DNA of 64,000 bases from the NCBI GenBank assembly GCA_011032825.1, contig JAADJZ010000006.1, positions 1,364,001 through 1,428,000 of the forward strand, given 5' to 3'. Position 1 is the stretch's first letter, and each line of letters opens with the position of its first letter. The DNA comes from Massariosphaeria phaeospora. Taxonomy: Eukaryota; Ascomycota; Dothideomycetes; Pleosporales. Positions 53,309 to 64,000 of the stretch are shown one piece after another. The position numbers were made by a program, and so were the translations under genes. The notes under the pieces were generated by a model. That model was given only the letters and a program-made list of their open reading frames with translations. It did not search any database and was not told where the DNA came from.

Positions 53309-56300
53309 ACGTCGATTACCACCTACTCTTTGGTGGCCGGATTTCCTTACGATATCAATGATTTATGACGTTACTGGTGGGGGGATATCGTCGTCTTCTT
53401 CAGCTGGATCCTTGCCCATATTTAGACTTGCTCTTTCAGACCCCGGTCGCCTGTGTATATTCAGCTACTTGGCCCGAACCGACCTTCTTTCCCGAGTTCG
53501 AGGCTCTTCAAAACTTTAACTTCTGCGTCTGATGTTTTGCGGGATTGGCAAGTAGGTGTGCTCTATCTCTGTTGGTGCCGGCGGCGGCGGCGGCTTTTCA
53601 AAATTTGGGCGGTTTGCGCGATGTCACCTCATAAGACTATAGACTCGGCATGGGGTTATCTTAGCTTACACTTCTACAACATTTGGAATGGAAAATGAAT
53701 ATACATCTACACCACAAGGAATGTCATGTCTTCGCCTGAACTTCTGGGGCTTCAGAGTGACGTTCGCGATGCAGGTCAGGCGAAGCACATGCACCCCCAC
53801 CACATCTGCGCTCACCCGCTTGCCCTGATGCAGCAGAGTTTTCGCGAAGCTTGATTGAGCGGCCGGGCTACTATCAGCAAACCTCCTCTAAAACTGCATT
53901 GTAATTTTTCCACCCAGGCACCATCGTGTCTTGCAGCGCGTCGCCCGCCTGCCCGCCTGCCCGCCATGCTTTTTTGCGGCCGTGGAAGGCGCCCAGCTGG
54001 CACGCCCTCCAATAATGCGACAATGGCTCTTCCGAAGACGCTCTCAGCACCGAACAAGCACCGGAACAGACCTGACACCCACGGATGACGATGACAGAAC
54101 GTCGACGGCCTACTCACACCACCTCAGCACGCTGGCCTCAAAAAAGCAATCTCACCGACAACAGCTGCCCGGTGCGGCAGAGGATGAGGCAGCATGACCG
54201 CCAGTCCTTCTGCGGATTCGTGCCGCGCTGCGAGAGACTCCACTCCTCAGTGCACACTGCACAGCCTCCTCGCGTCTTTCGTGAATACCGTAACGGAGTA
54301 TAAGACTGCGCTAACGAACCAGCTGGGCAGGTGGTCTGCATTCGCCCTGCGCCGTGTGCGGAATCGTTACCTCAAAGCCTGTGGGAATCTGGAAAGGTTG
54401 ATTGAGGCACCGCGCAGCAGGACGAGCAGACGTTCCAATGGCGAAAATGTCTCATGCACCCGCTTCTGGCGAATGCCACCTCTAGACTGGCTCGAATATG
54501 CAGTTTCCTCGTCGCTGATCACGAGCGGGTGCCCCTCAGCGCTGGTCGCGTCGGCCACTTTCTTCGCTCTCGCTCCTCCGCATGGATGCGTGAGCCGAGT
54601 CCTTCAGGATCGAGGAATGACAGGCACAGGGTCCACTTGCTCTAGCTGCTCCGATCCTGACATGTGGCTCTGGCCTCGTGCCATGCTGTCGAGTCTTCAA
54701 TCGCTTGCTGTCGTCGCCAACTGCGCTTTCGGATATTAGCAGCATCTGGCATCGGACTCCTGCAGACGGAGCGGATCGCTATGTCTTCCAATCGCAATCG
54801 CCCTCCGTAACTTGACCTGGATTCTCTTCGTCTATCTACCCTATCCGCAACATCTGTCTGTTACTACTTGTACCAGAACTACTCCGAAAATTCAGAACTC
54901 TGCGGCTTGCACCTTACGCCCAGACAGTGCCGGTGGCAGTTCAGTAACATCGAAGCGGTCAGTGGCACATGCTCCACCGCCAATTCTTACCGTGGCGCTA
55001 CCAGTATACATTTCAATACACAGCACACTGGACAGAGCTGAGAGTACCCACTTTTAGGTAAACGACCAAGAGTCCGAACGGTGGCTGTTTCTTAAGGCGT
55101 ACCCTTGTAGTGTGCCCGCAAAGATCGCCAGCCAACAAATCTCATGCCCGCGTCTGTTCGGAGAATTAATTCTCTGTACGACCAAGTTGGATCATGCTTT
55201 GCCAACGACACCAAGAGATGGAGCCTGAGCGCCTAGATGTGGAGCTGCTCGTGTTGGAGGCTCCATCTCTTTTTGGCTTCAGGGCAAGGGTTGCGAGACG
55301 AGCCGCCTCGTCCACCAACCCGCCTAGTCAACGAACATACACAAGCCCGATGCCTGTGTAGTAATAAAACGGCCATCTTGATCGGCAGGGACAGCTACCT
55401 AGTGCCGGCAGCCGTGAGAACACAAGAGGCCCCTGCGTCTTCACCGGCCTTGTTCAACCTTCCCTCTGTAGTGCCCAGAGCGCAACGGATGCGGTGTTCT
55501 CCCACTAGACTTCATGCGTTTGCAAAGACAGTCTTCTATGTATACTGACAGATTAGACTTGGTCTATTGCCTTCGGTCAGAGTCAGAGATCTTGCGCCGG
55601 ACATAGGAATCGCAACTCTTGATCCAAGCCGAAGCCTCATGAGCTTCCCTTTTGGCCATCGGCCGGTCACGTCTCACATCTCACATCTACAAGGCAGAAA
55701 TCACGTAATCTTCCAAGACCAAAGCCCTACACTCCTCTCCATGCACCGCAATTTTTCCATCAGCCTTCTCCATCTGGAATCCAGCCATGCAGCGTTTAAG
55801 CTTCACGCCGTTCAAACTTCACGGCGCCTAGAATATCTCGCCCTGTCGCCGAACAAACATCGAATAATATGACACACCTGTCATAATGCCTGCCTGCCGC
55901 CACGCAAAAGCCCCCGCCACGCCCACGCCCAACCTCAACACCAACCAACGCTCTCGCTGAGATCGGCTCCATCGGGGATGCACCCCAGGATCCTACGTCG
56001 CCTCCGCCATTCTCTGGGCGCTGTCACGGCAGCGCCCGTGTATCGTTCGTTCGATCGGCCTTCCCGCTCTGTCGCACGACATTGAAATTCTCCAGCCTTG
56101 CGCTTGATGACTTGCTGGCTTGGATGAGTTGAGGGCCGTCAGGAAGAGTTCGTACAGCGGGCTTGCGTTCCGGGATAGACTATCTATCTAGCCCGCGTGC
56201 AGAGGCGGTAAGTATGGTAAACGGCCGGCTTCTTTATTACGGACTATTTCATCATTGGTTGATGTGAGGCGCCCGAATGGATCGAGTTCGAAGTTCACAC

Positions 56301-57495
56301 GCGACACTGCCTGCTTGGGGGCCGGTTGGGCATGTACTCACGTACTGCATGGAGCAAAGATCTGTAAGCGTGGGCTCGCGGGCTGCGATCCACTGATCTT
56401 CACGCCAGGCATGCACCCCACGGGTTTGCAACCTCGATGGCGTGACGGTCGCTCGCGTGTGCTGCGCGACGTTGAACCATCATCTGTTGGTGAAGTTCAG
56501 AGTCAGTAAAAGTTTTTCCAAGTCTCCTCTACCCAGCATTTTTGGATTTCTCGTTTTTTTTGTACTCAGTGGACTAGATGTTCACGCGACTAGATATACT
56601 CGTCCTTCAAAACTGCCACTGCATCCATCGTCTGCACTCCCCCATGGCCACACGCGAATATATAGATGTGGCATATTCTCCGTAAAAGAGCCCGATGCAT
56701 CCCATCCCCTGGCAAACGTGCCCGCCAACCCGGCTTCCGCACCACCATCTAGTAGACTACCAGCTACATACTCCGTACACACCACCCACCCACCTCGCCA
56801 TCGCCTACCTACATACAGTAAGCAACCCCCCTCCCACAGCAGCAGCAACCACACTACGGAGAAACCCCCGAACCCGACGACCGCCCTCGAGCGCCGTCGC
56901 CCAGCCTCGAGTGTAACTGTTTCTATTTCCGGATATACATATGTAAGGACCATAGGTACTTACGAAGCCGTCTATCTCGGAGTTGGGGAGGTGTTGGCGT
57001 GAAACGTTGTTTGCCCGCTTAGCGGACGGAACTGACGGGACTGGGTTAGACCTCCGGGGAAAACGCATGGCAAAATCCGTCGCGTCGCGGCAAAAGCCAC
57101 ACGCTGACTCGCGAGCGCGTGTTGGCGTCGGCGAGGGCAACTTGGACGGTTGAGGAAGTTGGGTTTGCGGCGGGTTATGTAAGTGGAATGGAATGGAGGT
57201 GCATGTTATGTTACGGGCATGGGCTCGGGATAACGGTGTTGTACGTGGGGCTAGCTGCATGGAGCATGTGCGAAGCATGCAAAAGAACGGCGCCACGGTT
57301 TGTGGGAGGATGAGTGCTAGTAAGGGTGTTGATTGATTGTTCGTGTGTCTGGATGCCATGTGTAAGAGAATTGGGTATCAATATTGAGAGATCTGGGAAG
57401 ATCGAGAGGAAACATTTTTGCCACGCCATATCGCCCGAAGATCGCACCGTCTGGTTCATCCTATTGCGTGGATAGGTGCATGTGGTTGCATCTGC
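53309..57495. other. 4.2-kb gene-free region
   Basis: No frame here combines an ATG start, splice signals and recognisable protein character. The longest open frame (181 codons, 54194-54739) looks random. Simple repeats include GCCCGCCTGCCCGCC at about 53944-53968 and C-rich runs near 56750-56890. It is the 3' flank of both neighbouring genes, which converge on it, so it need not contain promoters. Confidence 0.5.
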
Positions 57496-59116
57496 TCACT
57501 CCAAGCCTAGCGCAATCCTGCCCCAGCACGCATCCACGTCCTCGACTAGAGTCAGGAAGCTGGCGTCCTGGAGATGCTGCATCATGAAATCGTTCAAGGT
57601 GGCCATACGCCCGTCTGGTGATTGCAGTGCGTATGCTGCAAGTCCGTCGCCAGCATTGGCTGCAGTATCGTCGCGGATCTCTGATAACATACGGTCTTGG
57701 TATGATGGTTTTCCAGGTGCCGGTTGGCCTGCTAGATGTTCAGACTGGCGCCCGTTCAGTGCTGCATTATTAGTATTGAGTGGGTGGGCGCCAGATAAGA
57801 TGCTGTTAGACGCGCGCCTAGGTGATGATGCGGGAGAAAGCAGTTGAGCCTCGTTCTCAACGTCGTTCATGATCGGTTTGGAGATGGTAGATGACAGATT
57901 GGCACTGTGACTGGGGGAATTGGGCCTCGAATTGGTAGGACTAGTGATCCCGGTGACGACAGTAGGCCGAGGAAGTGGAGAGAAGTCAGGTTCGTTCATA
58001 CCCAGGCCTTGGAACGAGGGTGGAGGAGGGGGGCCCATAGCACTGCTCGAGGGACGGCTTCCGGACGGAGCATAGTCGTACCCGGCAGGCTTTGGTGAAG
58101 ACGAGAGAAACGGCAACTCCCGTCTCGGTGGTAGCATTGATTCACTAGTAGTCGGACGCGTAATTGGGTCCTCTTCGATAGTAGCTAGGTCTGAGAAACG
58201 CCCCCTTGCGCTATTCGAGGCGTAATCAAGAACGGATGAGGAGGCGGAATTTGGTCGAGGAAAGTACTCCGGAGGTATGAGCGGGTTCGCATATGAGTAT
58301 CTTGTTGACGGTTGAAGGGTTTTCTGCACTGTAAATGTAGAGAAAGCGGACGTTGGACGCGTAGTACTAGCCTGTTCATGTTGGGTTTGGAGAGGGGACG
58401 TGGTTGGCCGATCAATGAGGTTTGATGCCGATAACTGTGTTGTATACGGTCTGTTCGAGATCTCTGCAAGCCGTGATGGGGGGCAAGATGGGCCTCCACT
58501 TCCAGGTCGCCCAGTGCTGGTGGAAGACCCTGCTGAGCCTGGAGGAGGCTGGGTTGGACTGATGCGGAGCCCTAGCTGCTGTAGACGGTTGAATACGATG
58601 TCATAGTCGGATCCAGAGGCGAACTTGAGTTGAAAGCGGCGGACCTGACCTGAATGTGAGCACTAGTAATACACGAACGTACCTGGAGTAGGTACTGTTT
58701 ACCTTTTCCTGGGCGTTTGGAAGAATGTAGCGAATCGCAAACAATGGGCATCGGACGAGTGCTGATACGGGCAACTGTTCAGTTCTGAGTTCGATTCCTC
58801 GTTGGGCGCTGGTGTTAATCATATCAGTGGCCTGCCTGATCATTTCTTCGATAGGAATATCTTCCTGTACACATCAACTTCGATTAGCAGTGCCCCATAC
58901 TCGGTACACGTACTTCCACTCCAGCGAGTGGCTCACCAAGATCTGTGTCCCCTGTAGTACCCTCAACATCTGAGACGAATTCGCTCCGCCTCTGAATGTG
59001 TCGAAGATAGCTACCAGATCTTGGGTCCTGTGCGTCCAGGTCAGACTGTGCTGCTGATCGGCTGGGGCATCGTTAGCACTAGAGAACTTCACTAGGCGCA
59101 GCGTAAGCGGCTGCAT
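57496..59116 (-). CDS. REC114: Meiotic recombination protein REC114-like
   Basis: Three exons on the minus strand: 59116-58910, 58864-58703 and 58644-57496, giving about 505 residues with both introns in phase 0. The first donor (GTGTAC) is weak, and an overlapping GTACGT does not keep frame. The N-terminal 140 residues look like the PH-like fold of REC114: MQPLTLRLVKFSS, VLQGTQILVSHSLEWK, ALVRCPLFAIRYI and RRFQLKFASGSDYDIVFNRLQQLGL. A Pro/Ser-rich disordered middle of about 300 residues follows, then a short C-terminal helix (TLNDFMMQHLQDASFLTLVEDVDACW). This layout matches REC114, a partner of MEI4 needed for SPO11 double-strand breaks in meiosis. Recognition rests on layout and motif memory rather than a search, so the gene is surer than the name. 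Confidence 0.65.
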
Positions 59117-59450
59117 GGTGGTTAATAGGGGTTAATCATGTGTTCGATCGACTGCCCCGGTCCTTTCACTCGCGCTGGGCTGAGTGATTGGGGTGCAGTT
59201 GCACACAAGAGGGAGGGAAAGAGCCGCCCCGGGTGACTAATCATCAATGCGCACGGGCTAGCTATGACCAGGCTAGAGTCGCGATTGGCACCGTCGAGCT
59301 TCGCATCCATCACGACCGCGACCACGCGCGCCGCGCCCTTTCACCAGACCCACGCTTTCACCGCCAACCGCACCGGCATCATTTCTCCTGACCTGTGATT
59401 GTGCAGTGGGGCGGCCCGGGAGAGATTCGGGTGACTGCGTTGAAAGCAGC
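59117..59450. promoter_or_regulatory. Shared divergent promoter region of REC114-like and RSC9 genes
   Basis: A 334-base space between two divergent ATGs. No specific site is claimed. Confidence 0.45.
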
Positions 59451-62400
59451 ATGGCACCGAGCAAACCGCGAGAAGCATCCCCCGACCACGCAGTCGAGCA
59501 TGCGGAATTCCTCCAGAAACTAGAAGAATACCACGGAAAGCGGGGGTCAGTTTCTGAAACTGCGCGTCGGTGCATACCCGCAAGTGCTGATCCTGATTCG
59601 CAGAACCATCCTGGATCGCGAACCCAAAGTCGGGAGCCGGCATATCGACCTACTGCGCCTGTACAAACGCGTCAACGACGAGGGCGGATACGACAAGGTT
59701 TCAGATACAAAGGGCAACAAGCTCGCGTGGCGGCGCCTGGCGGGCGAATTCCTCCCTGGCAGTCCAAACTTGACGACACAGGCTTTCCTCGTCAAGAGCA
59801 TCTACTACAAAAACCTCGCGTCAGTCTTTCATTCTCCGATACATGAAGTCAATGCTTACCCGCATTACAGCGCTTACGAGATATCGACGGTTCACAAACG
59901 CGACCCACCGCCGAAAGAGATCCTCGAGGATGTGTCCGCGAAAGGAGGCGATCTACTAAATCGAACAAGCGAGAACTTCTTCCGACCCGCAAGTAGGGAG
60001 ACCGAGCGGTTAAGGAACGGCGAAGACGACTCAGAGGATTCGGACGAAGACGGCGAAAGCAGGAAGACGCCCAAGGCAGACAAGATGGACGTGGATGAGC
60101 CAGGTAGCACCGGCCGAGTCACGAGAGGTAAGAGGAATGTCTGATCCTACCCCCTACAACCTACTAATCTCTAGGCCAGCTCTTCGACATGCCCCACCTC
60201 AACGTGTACTCTTCCAACCCGAAATGCCCCGCCAGACACGCCAATCCATGGGCGTGAACTCGCCGCAGCCCACTACAAATGGCGTGTATGGCCAGAGTGC
60301 TGCGGCCATGACGATAGCAAACTATGAGCCTCGCACCGCAGCACCCTCGAACATGAAGATCGTCCAGACTCCAGCGAATAACCCAGAGCTTTTCGGCCGC
60401 CTGCGCATGAAGTATACTGTTAATCGAAAGAACAAGCCTATACCCCTCAAGGGCCTGATGCTGCCCGGCAGTAAGTTGTCCCCTGAATTCTCAAGCACCC
60501 AACTAACAAGACGTAGCTGGGTTTCCTGGACCAAACATATACATTCGCGCGCTCCACGCACTGCGATCCAAAGAGCCAGAAGAAGAAGCCTATGCTCTCC
60601 ATCATCTAGTCAAAATCTCGCATGAACGTGGCGACAAATACAGGTTCGACGCATTTCCTGGGCTTGCTGAGGCACTGATAGCGAAAGTCATTTCGGTCGC
60701 TTCATTATTCTACGACGTGACCTGGGAGGTTTCCTACGATGAGGATGATTTTCACAGTTCTAATGTGCTCAATGGCTTAACAGGAACGAGTGATCTACTG
60801 CAACGGATACAGTCGTTACGAGTACTTGACACCCAAGACGACTTGTTGCCGGAGGATGACGCAAAGACATTAGGCATGGTTAATGAGGCGGCTCTGATCA
60901 TCCGGAATATGATCATGCTGCACGAAAACGCCTTGTTTGCGGCCATGATCCCATCTATTCGGGACCTTATTGTTGTGGTCCTCAATCTTCCGAAACATGC
61001 CGCAGTGGTTGAGCTGCAACACTATGCACTCGAGATTGCTGAACAGCTGACGAAGTTCTGGGAGTTGGATGCTCAACATCCGCTTTACCGCTCCATACTA
61101 GCCCAGGTTGATTCAGAAGACCGAGGAACAATCATCACCTCTCTAAAAGCTCTCGGACGGATAGCCATGAACCTCGAAGCCACGAATAAACTCACGGGTG
61201 TGCCGAAGAAAACTCTACAACTAATATGCGACTGGCTTTTGGTGGAAGACGAGGAACTGAGAAATGCTTGTCTCGACTTTCTTTACCTTTTCACTGGATT
61301 CACGGACAACGTGGAGATACTTGCAAATGAAGTTAACGTCCAAGGTCTAGTGAACCAGCTCGTTCGGCTACTCCAGTACAATGCCGTTGCTTTCGAAGAA
61401 CGCCGGAGCGGTTCAAAACCATCCAAGTCCTCACAGCATGCCGAAGCTGCACCAAAGCTTTCCTCCGCCATCATCGAGCATCTAGTCACCCTCGACGAAC
61501 CTGAGCGCAGTTCACAATGGCTTCGCACGTGCTTCGAAGAAGACCCTACTGGAGAGATCACGCAGATCCAGCTTTGGTCAGCATACAATGCTGCTTTTCA
61601 GGAAATCATGGCAATGAACCAGACTCTCAAAGCTCTGATGCCTGCCAAGGACTTTATCACGAACGTCTCAACCACCTTTTCAGGCGCATCTGCTCAGGTG
61701 TTAGTTGTTGGCCAACAGCAAAAATACACAATCAGGGGCATTCGTCCTCGATCAGTACCCGTTGATCCTTCCACAAAGAGACAATACATCCGTTGTTGTT
61801 GGCATCCACCCAGTCTGCTTAACGGGTACTCAGATACGAAACACTCAACCTCGAAAATCGAGTGCGGTGAGTTCGCTTCGGGCGCAAGAGCGATGTGGGA
61901 GCACATTGTCTCCGCGCATCTAAAAATGCCTCGCGACGAGGCTGGCAAGTGGCTTCTCGAGCAGAAACCGGACATCGACATGGAGAATGGCGATGCTGTC
62001 ACTACGTCCAAGCCAACAAAGTACTTCTGCCATTGGGGCGGCTGCACCCATTTCAATCCCGCTGGAACGGACTCAGCGTTTGAAGTTGGACAACATATCA
62101 AGACACATATGCCTGATGATAGCATCATGCATGCCATTCATGCGAAACACAACCGTACATCTTCTACCTCAACACCCCTCACTGCATCTGCAAAAGTGCG
62201 CCACGAGAGCTTTCAGCCACAATTTGGCCAACCTGTTGGTCTTGGTAGCCTAGGCATGAGCTCCCGGTATAGCAGCAACTACGGATACAACGAAAGAGGC
62301 CTTGAAAGCCGTAACGGGTCATCCTTACCTCCGCAACAGCTCGCACCTAACCTCCGCTACTTCAACACTGCAACGGACGAGACGGGTGACGCAGCCGGCT

Positions 62401-62747
62401 TACCATTAGCCTCCGTCCTCGTACTACGCAACCTTGCACGTCAACTCGGCAAACTCAACCCTCCTCCATCGGTGCATGAAATCTCCGGCTCGCCATCACA
62501 CAAACGAACCCTAAGCGATTCCAACAACCCGGAACAGCGACACAGTGCCAGCGCCAGCGCCAAGAAGCCCCGACTGAGCGATGCCGAAGACGCCAACGAG
62601 GAAGAGCAGAAGGCTGAAAACGTAGGATGGGTGCCGAGAGTCTTTGCGCCCGTCAAAGAGCAGCTATACTACGTCAAGGCGTACAACCTCACCCTACGGA
62701 ACTACATGGGCGGGTTGCTCAAAGCAGTCGCTGATGGAGGTTGTTAG
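59451..62747 (+). CDS. RSC9: RSC chromatin-remodelling complex subunit RSC9 (ARID domain)
   Basis: Five exons, 59451-59545, 59604-59819, 59871-60127, 60180-60470 and 60517-62747, giving about 1029 residues. All junctions keep frame, and the third and fourth introns have CTACTAAT and AACTAACA branch sites. Residues about 15-120 form an ARID/BRIGHT DNA-binding domain (FLQKLEEYHGKRG, HIDLLRLYKRVNDEGGYDKV, LAWRRLA, YYKNLAAYEI). A Glu/Asp/Ser-rich linker follows. The conserved RSC9 block begins near residue 285 with GFPGPNIYIRAL and LHHLVKISHERGDKYRF, then an ARM-like helical region. Late zinc-finger-like segments include CHWGGCTHFNPAG with H...H near 785-812. The C-terminus is Ser-rich and basic. 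RSC9 belongs to the SWI/SNF-class RSC complex that moves nucleosomes at promoters. Symbol and family are well supported. Confidence 0.92.
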
Positions 62748-63276
62748 CCTTGCCATATCGTTTGGTACTCGTATGACAGCAAATGGCGTTTCTGGTGCTT
62801 GGGACAAAACCGAGTGGCATATTTCGAGGAGTTATAAGAGGCGAGGGCGATGTGGGTGGGTTGAGATACCTTTCTGGCTTTGTCTGAAATACGTTTAACG
62901 GTTGGTGTTGAGCGTGGGATTATAGTAATCAGCTTGTTTTATCTGGTTGAAAAGGAACATGATAAACTTGTCTGATTGTGGAGCTTGTTTTCGATGTTCT
63001 CGATGCGATGTGTCACTGAGTAAGTTCACGGATGTTAGTCAGGACTCGTGCTACGAAAAACCGGTGCGAGGTATCCAACTCTAACATAGATCTTCTGCTA
63101 CGTTGCGGAGAGATGAGACACTGTGCACTTCGCCAATAGAAGAGCACTATAGTGAGACGAAGATGATAAAGGATAAAAGGTTATAAGTTTCCGCGGGCTT
63201 ATAGGGAGAAGCTTTGTTTGTTTGCAGTGTACGTTGAATAGAAAGATAGTCCGTCTTGTAGTCGTACTAGGAAAAC

Positions 63277-63386
63277 TACAGTCTTATTTTAGTCTTACTT
63301 TATGGTCTTATTTTATAGTCTTACTTTATAGTCGTACTGAACAGTCGTACTGAACAGTCGTACTGAACAGTCGTACTAGGAGAACT
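63277..63386. repeat. Short tandem repeats: TCTTACTTTA-type and 13-base CAGTCGTACTGAA
   Basis: From about 63280, units of the type AGTCTTACTTTAT alternate with AGTCTTATTTTAT. They pass into three exact 13-base CAGTCGTACTGAA units and a fourth partial one ending CAGTCGTACTAGG. The same AGTCGTACTAGG also occurs just upstream at about 63259. The array is directly visible. Confidence 0.85.
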
Positions 63387-63499
63387 ATAATTTTTGAGAT
63401 AGCTTCTGCAGATTCATCTTCTAGCTTCTCTCGTCCTTATCTCTTACATCCATATATACGTACATAAATTTGCTCTTTATTGTAGCTTAAACACTAGGA

Positions 63500-63925
63500 C
63501 TTTGCTGGGTCGGCGGCGCCGACTCTTGCTCGGAGATATTGGATACGCGCTTCTAGCTTTCATAGGCTGCGGCGCCGACTTTGGCAGAAGATATTGGATA
63601 TAAGTTTCTGGTAAGTGCAATTCTATGTTGTTAGGTTGCGTCGGCGGCGCCGACTCTAGTAGGAGATATTGGGTACAAGCTTCAGTTAAGTGCAATTCTA
63701 TGTTGTTAGCTTGCGTCGGCGGCGCCGACTGCTGTTCGAGGAGACATTGGTTATAAGTTTCTGGTAAGTGCAGTCCTAATTTCTCTTAGCTTGCCTTGTT
63801 GGCGGCGCCGACTTTGGTAGGAAATATTGAATACGAGCTTCCGTTGAGTGCAAATCAATCTTATTAGCTTGCTTAGTCGGCGGCGCCGACTTTGGTAGAA
63901 GATATTAGAGACGAGCTTTATTACT
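63500..63925. repeat. Minisatellite, unit 57-83 bases, six copies with a GC hairpin core
   Basis: Six cores of the form GTCGGCGGCGCCGAC or close variants lie at 63509, 63566, 63640, 63715, 63798 and 63876. Between the cores is a shared AT-richer segment, with AGATATTGGATACAAG then TTCTGGTAAGTGCAATTC then TGTTGTTAGCTTGC. The core can fold on itself (GTCGGC and GCCGAC arms around GGC). Copies differ by substitutions and indels. Confidence 0.88.
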
Positions 63926-64000
63926 GATAAAGAAGACTTTAGGCACACCTCTTAATAGCCTTAGGGTCCTTAGTAAGAGGTAGATGGTGTTCCTCTATGT
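63925..64000. repeat. Dispersed repeat, copy D (cut by window edge)
   Basis: GATAAAGAAGACTTTAGG followed by CCTCTTAATAGCCTTAGGG and AGTAAGAGGTAGA. This parallels the left half of the copy at 36.37 kb, including the AATAAAGACAGACTTTAGG start. It follows the minisatellite directly and runs out of the window. Confidence 0.6.

Larger units (their letters stand above)
62748..64000. other. Repeat-rich right edge
   Basis: 3' flank of RSC9 to about 62940, then AT-richer DNA with the short tandem repeats, the minisatellite and a dispersed-repeat copy listed separately. No gene is supported. Two minus-strand open frames of 65-72 codons are made by the minisatellite units. Confidence 0.6.

Noticed and set aside
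53940..53970. GCCCGCCT repeats as possible regulatory sites
   Set aside because: Only about two and a half copies in C-rich DNA with no adjacent gene start.
54194..54739. 181-codon plus-strand open frame
   Set aside because: Residue mix looks random (scattered Cys, Trp, Arg), with no motif and no splice context.
63500..63925. CRISPR-like array
   Set aside because: Spacing varies, the between-core segments are themselves repeats rather than unique spacers, and the host is a eukaryote.

Overview
The window is chromosomal DNA of a filamentous ascomycete (Pezizomycotina, most likely Dothideomycetes; the class is an inference from overall gene character, not from a marker). The evidence is short spliceosomal introns, mostly 45-60 bases, with GTRNGN donors, CTAAC/CTAAT-like branch sites and AG acceptors, together with fungal-specific families: an RGT1-type Zn2Cys6 regulator, a copper-fist regulator, fungal REC114, RSC9 and a BCS1-like AAA family. 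No tRNA, rRNA, CRISPR array or intact transposon was found.

Layout. 1-2.8 kb is simple-sequence-rich DNA without a convincing gene. 2.8-18 kb holds a Cys/His-motif nuclear-type protein, a UPF1/MOV10-like SF1 helicase, RTF1 (Paf1 complex) divergent from COQ7 (ubiquinone synthesis), and MRC1 (replication checkpoint) converging on COQ7. 20-28.9 kb holds a C2H2 regulator, a MOSC protein, a cytosolic GH43 glycosidase, a small Cys-motif hypothetical protein and a RING protein with an acidic repeat tail. 29.5-30.15 kb is a degenerate tandem array directly in front of a MOT1-type molybdate transporter. 32.5-43.3 kb holds a secreted type-B carboxylesterase, a tandem pair of small coiled-coil paralogues, a TesB-type acyl-CoA thioesterase, a GPI-type lysophospholipase and DPH2 (diphthamide synthesis). 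44-53.3 kb holds the RGT1-like regulator, an APH-like kinase, a broken BCS1-like AAA gene and a copper-fist regulator. A 4.2-kb gene-free stretch follows, then divergent REC114-like and RSC9 genes. The right edge (62.9-64 kb) is repeat DNA.

The genes do not form a metabolic cluster. Most are single-copy housekeeping or nuclear genes (RTF1, MRC1, RSC9, DPH2, COQ7, REC114) with interspersed accessory secreted or membrane genes.

The most unusual features are: the BCS1-like pseudogene, whose in-frame stops are all of the kind CpA-to-TpA mutation (RIP) would make from glutamine codons; two unrelated degenerate tandem arrays; a dispersed palindrome-bearing repeat seen at four places; and the tandem paralogue pair with identical intron phases. 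I found no convincing undescribed multi-gene system. Exon boundaries below were worked out by eye from splice signals and reading frame, and no homology search was run.
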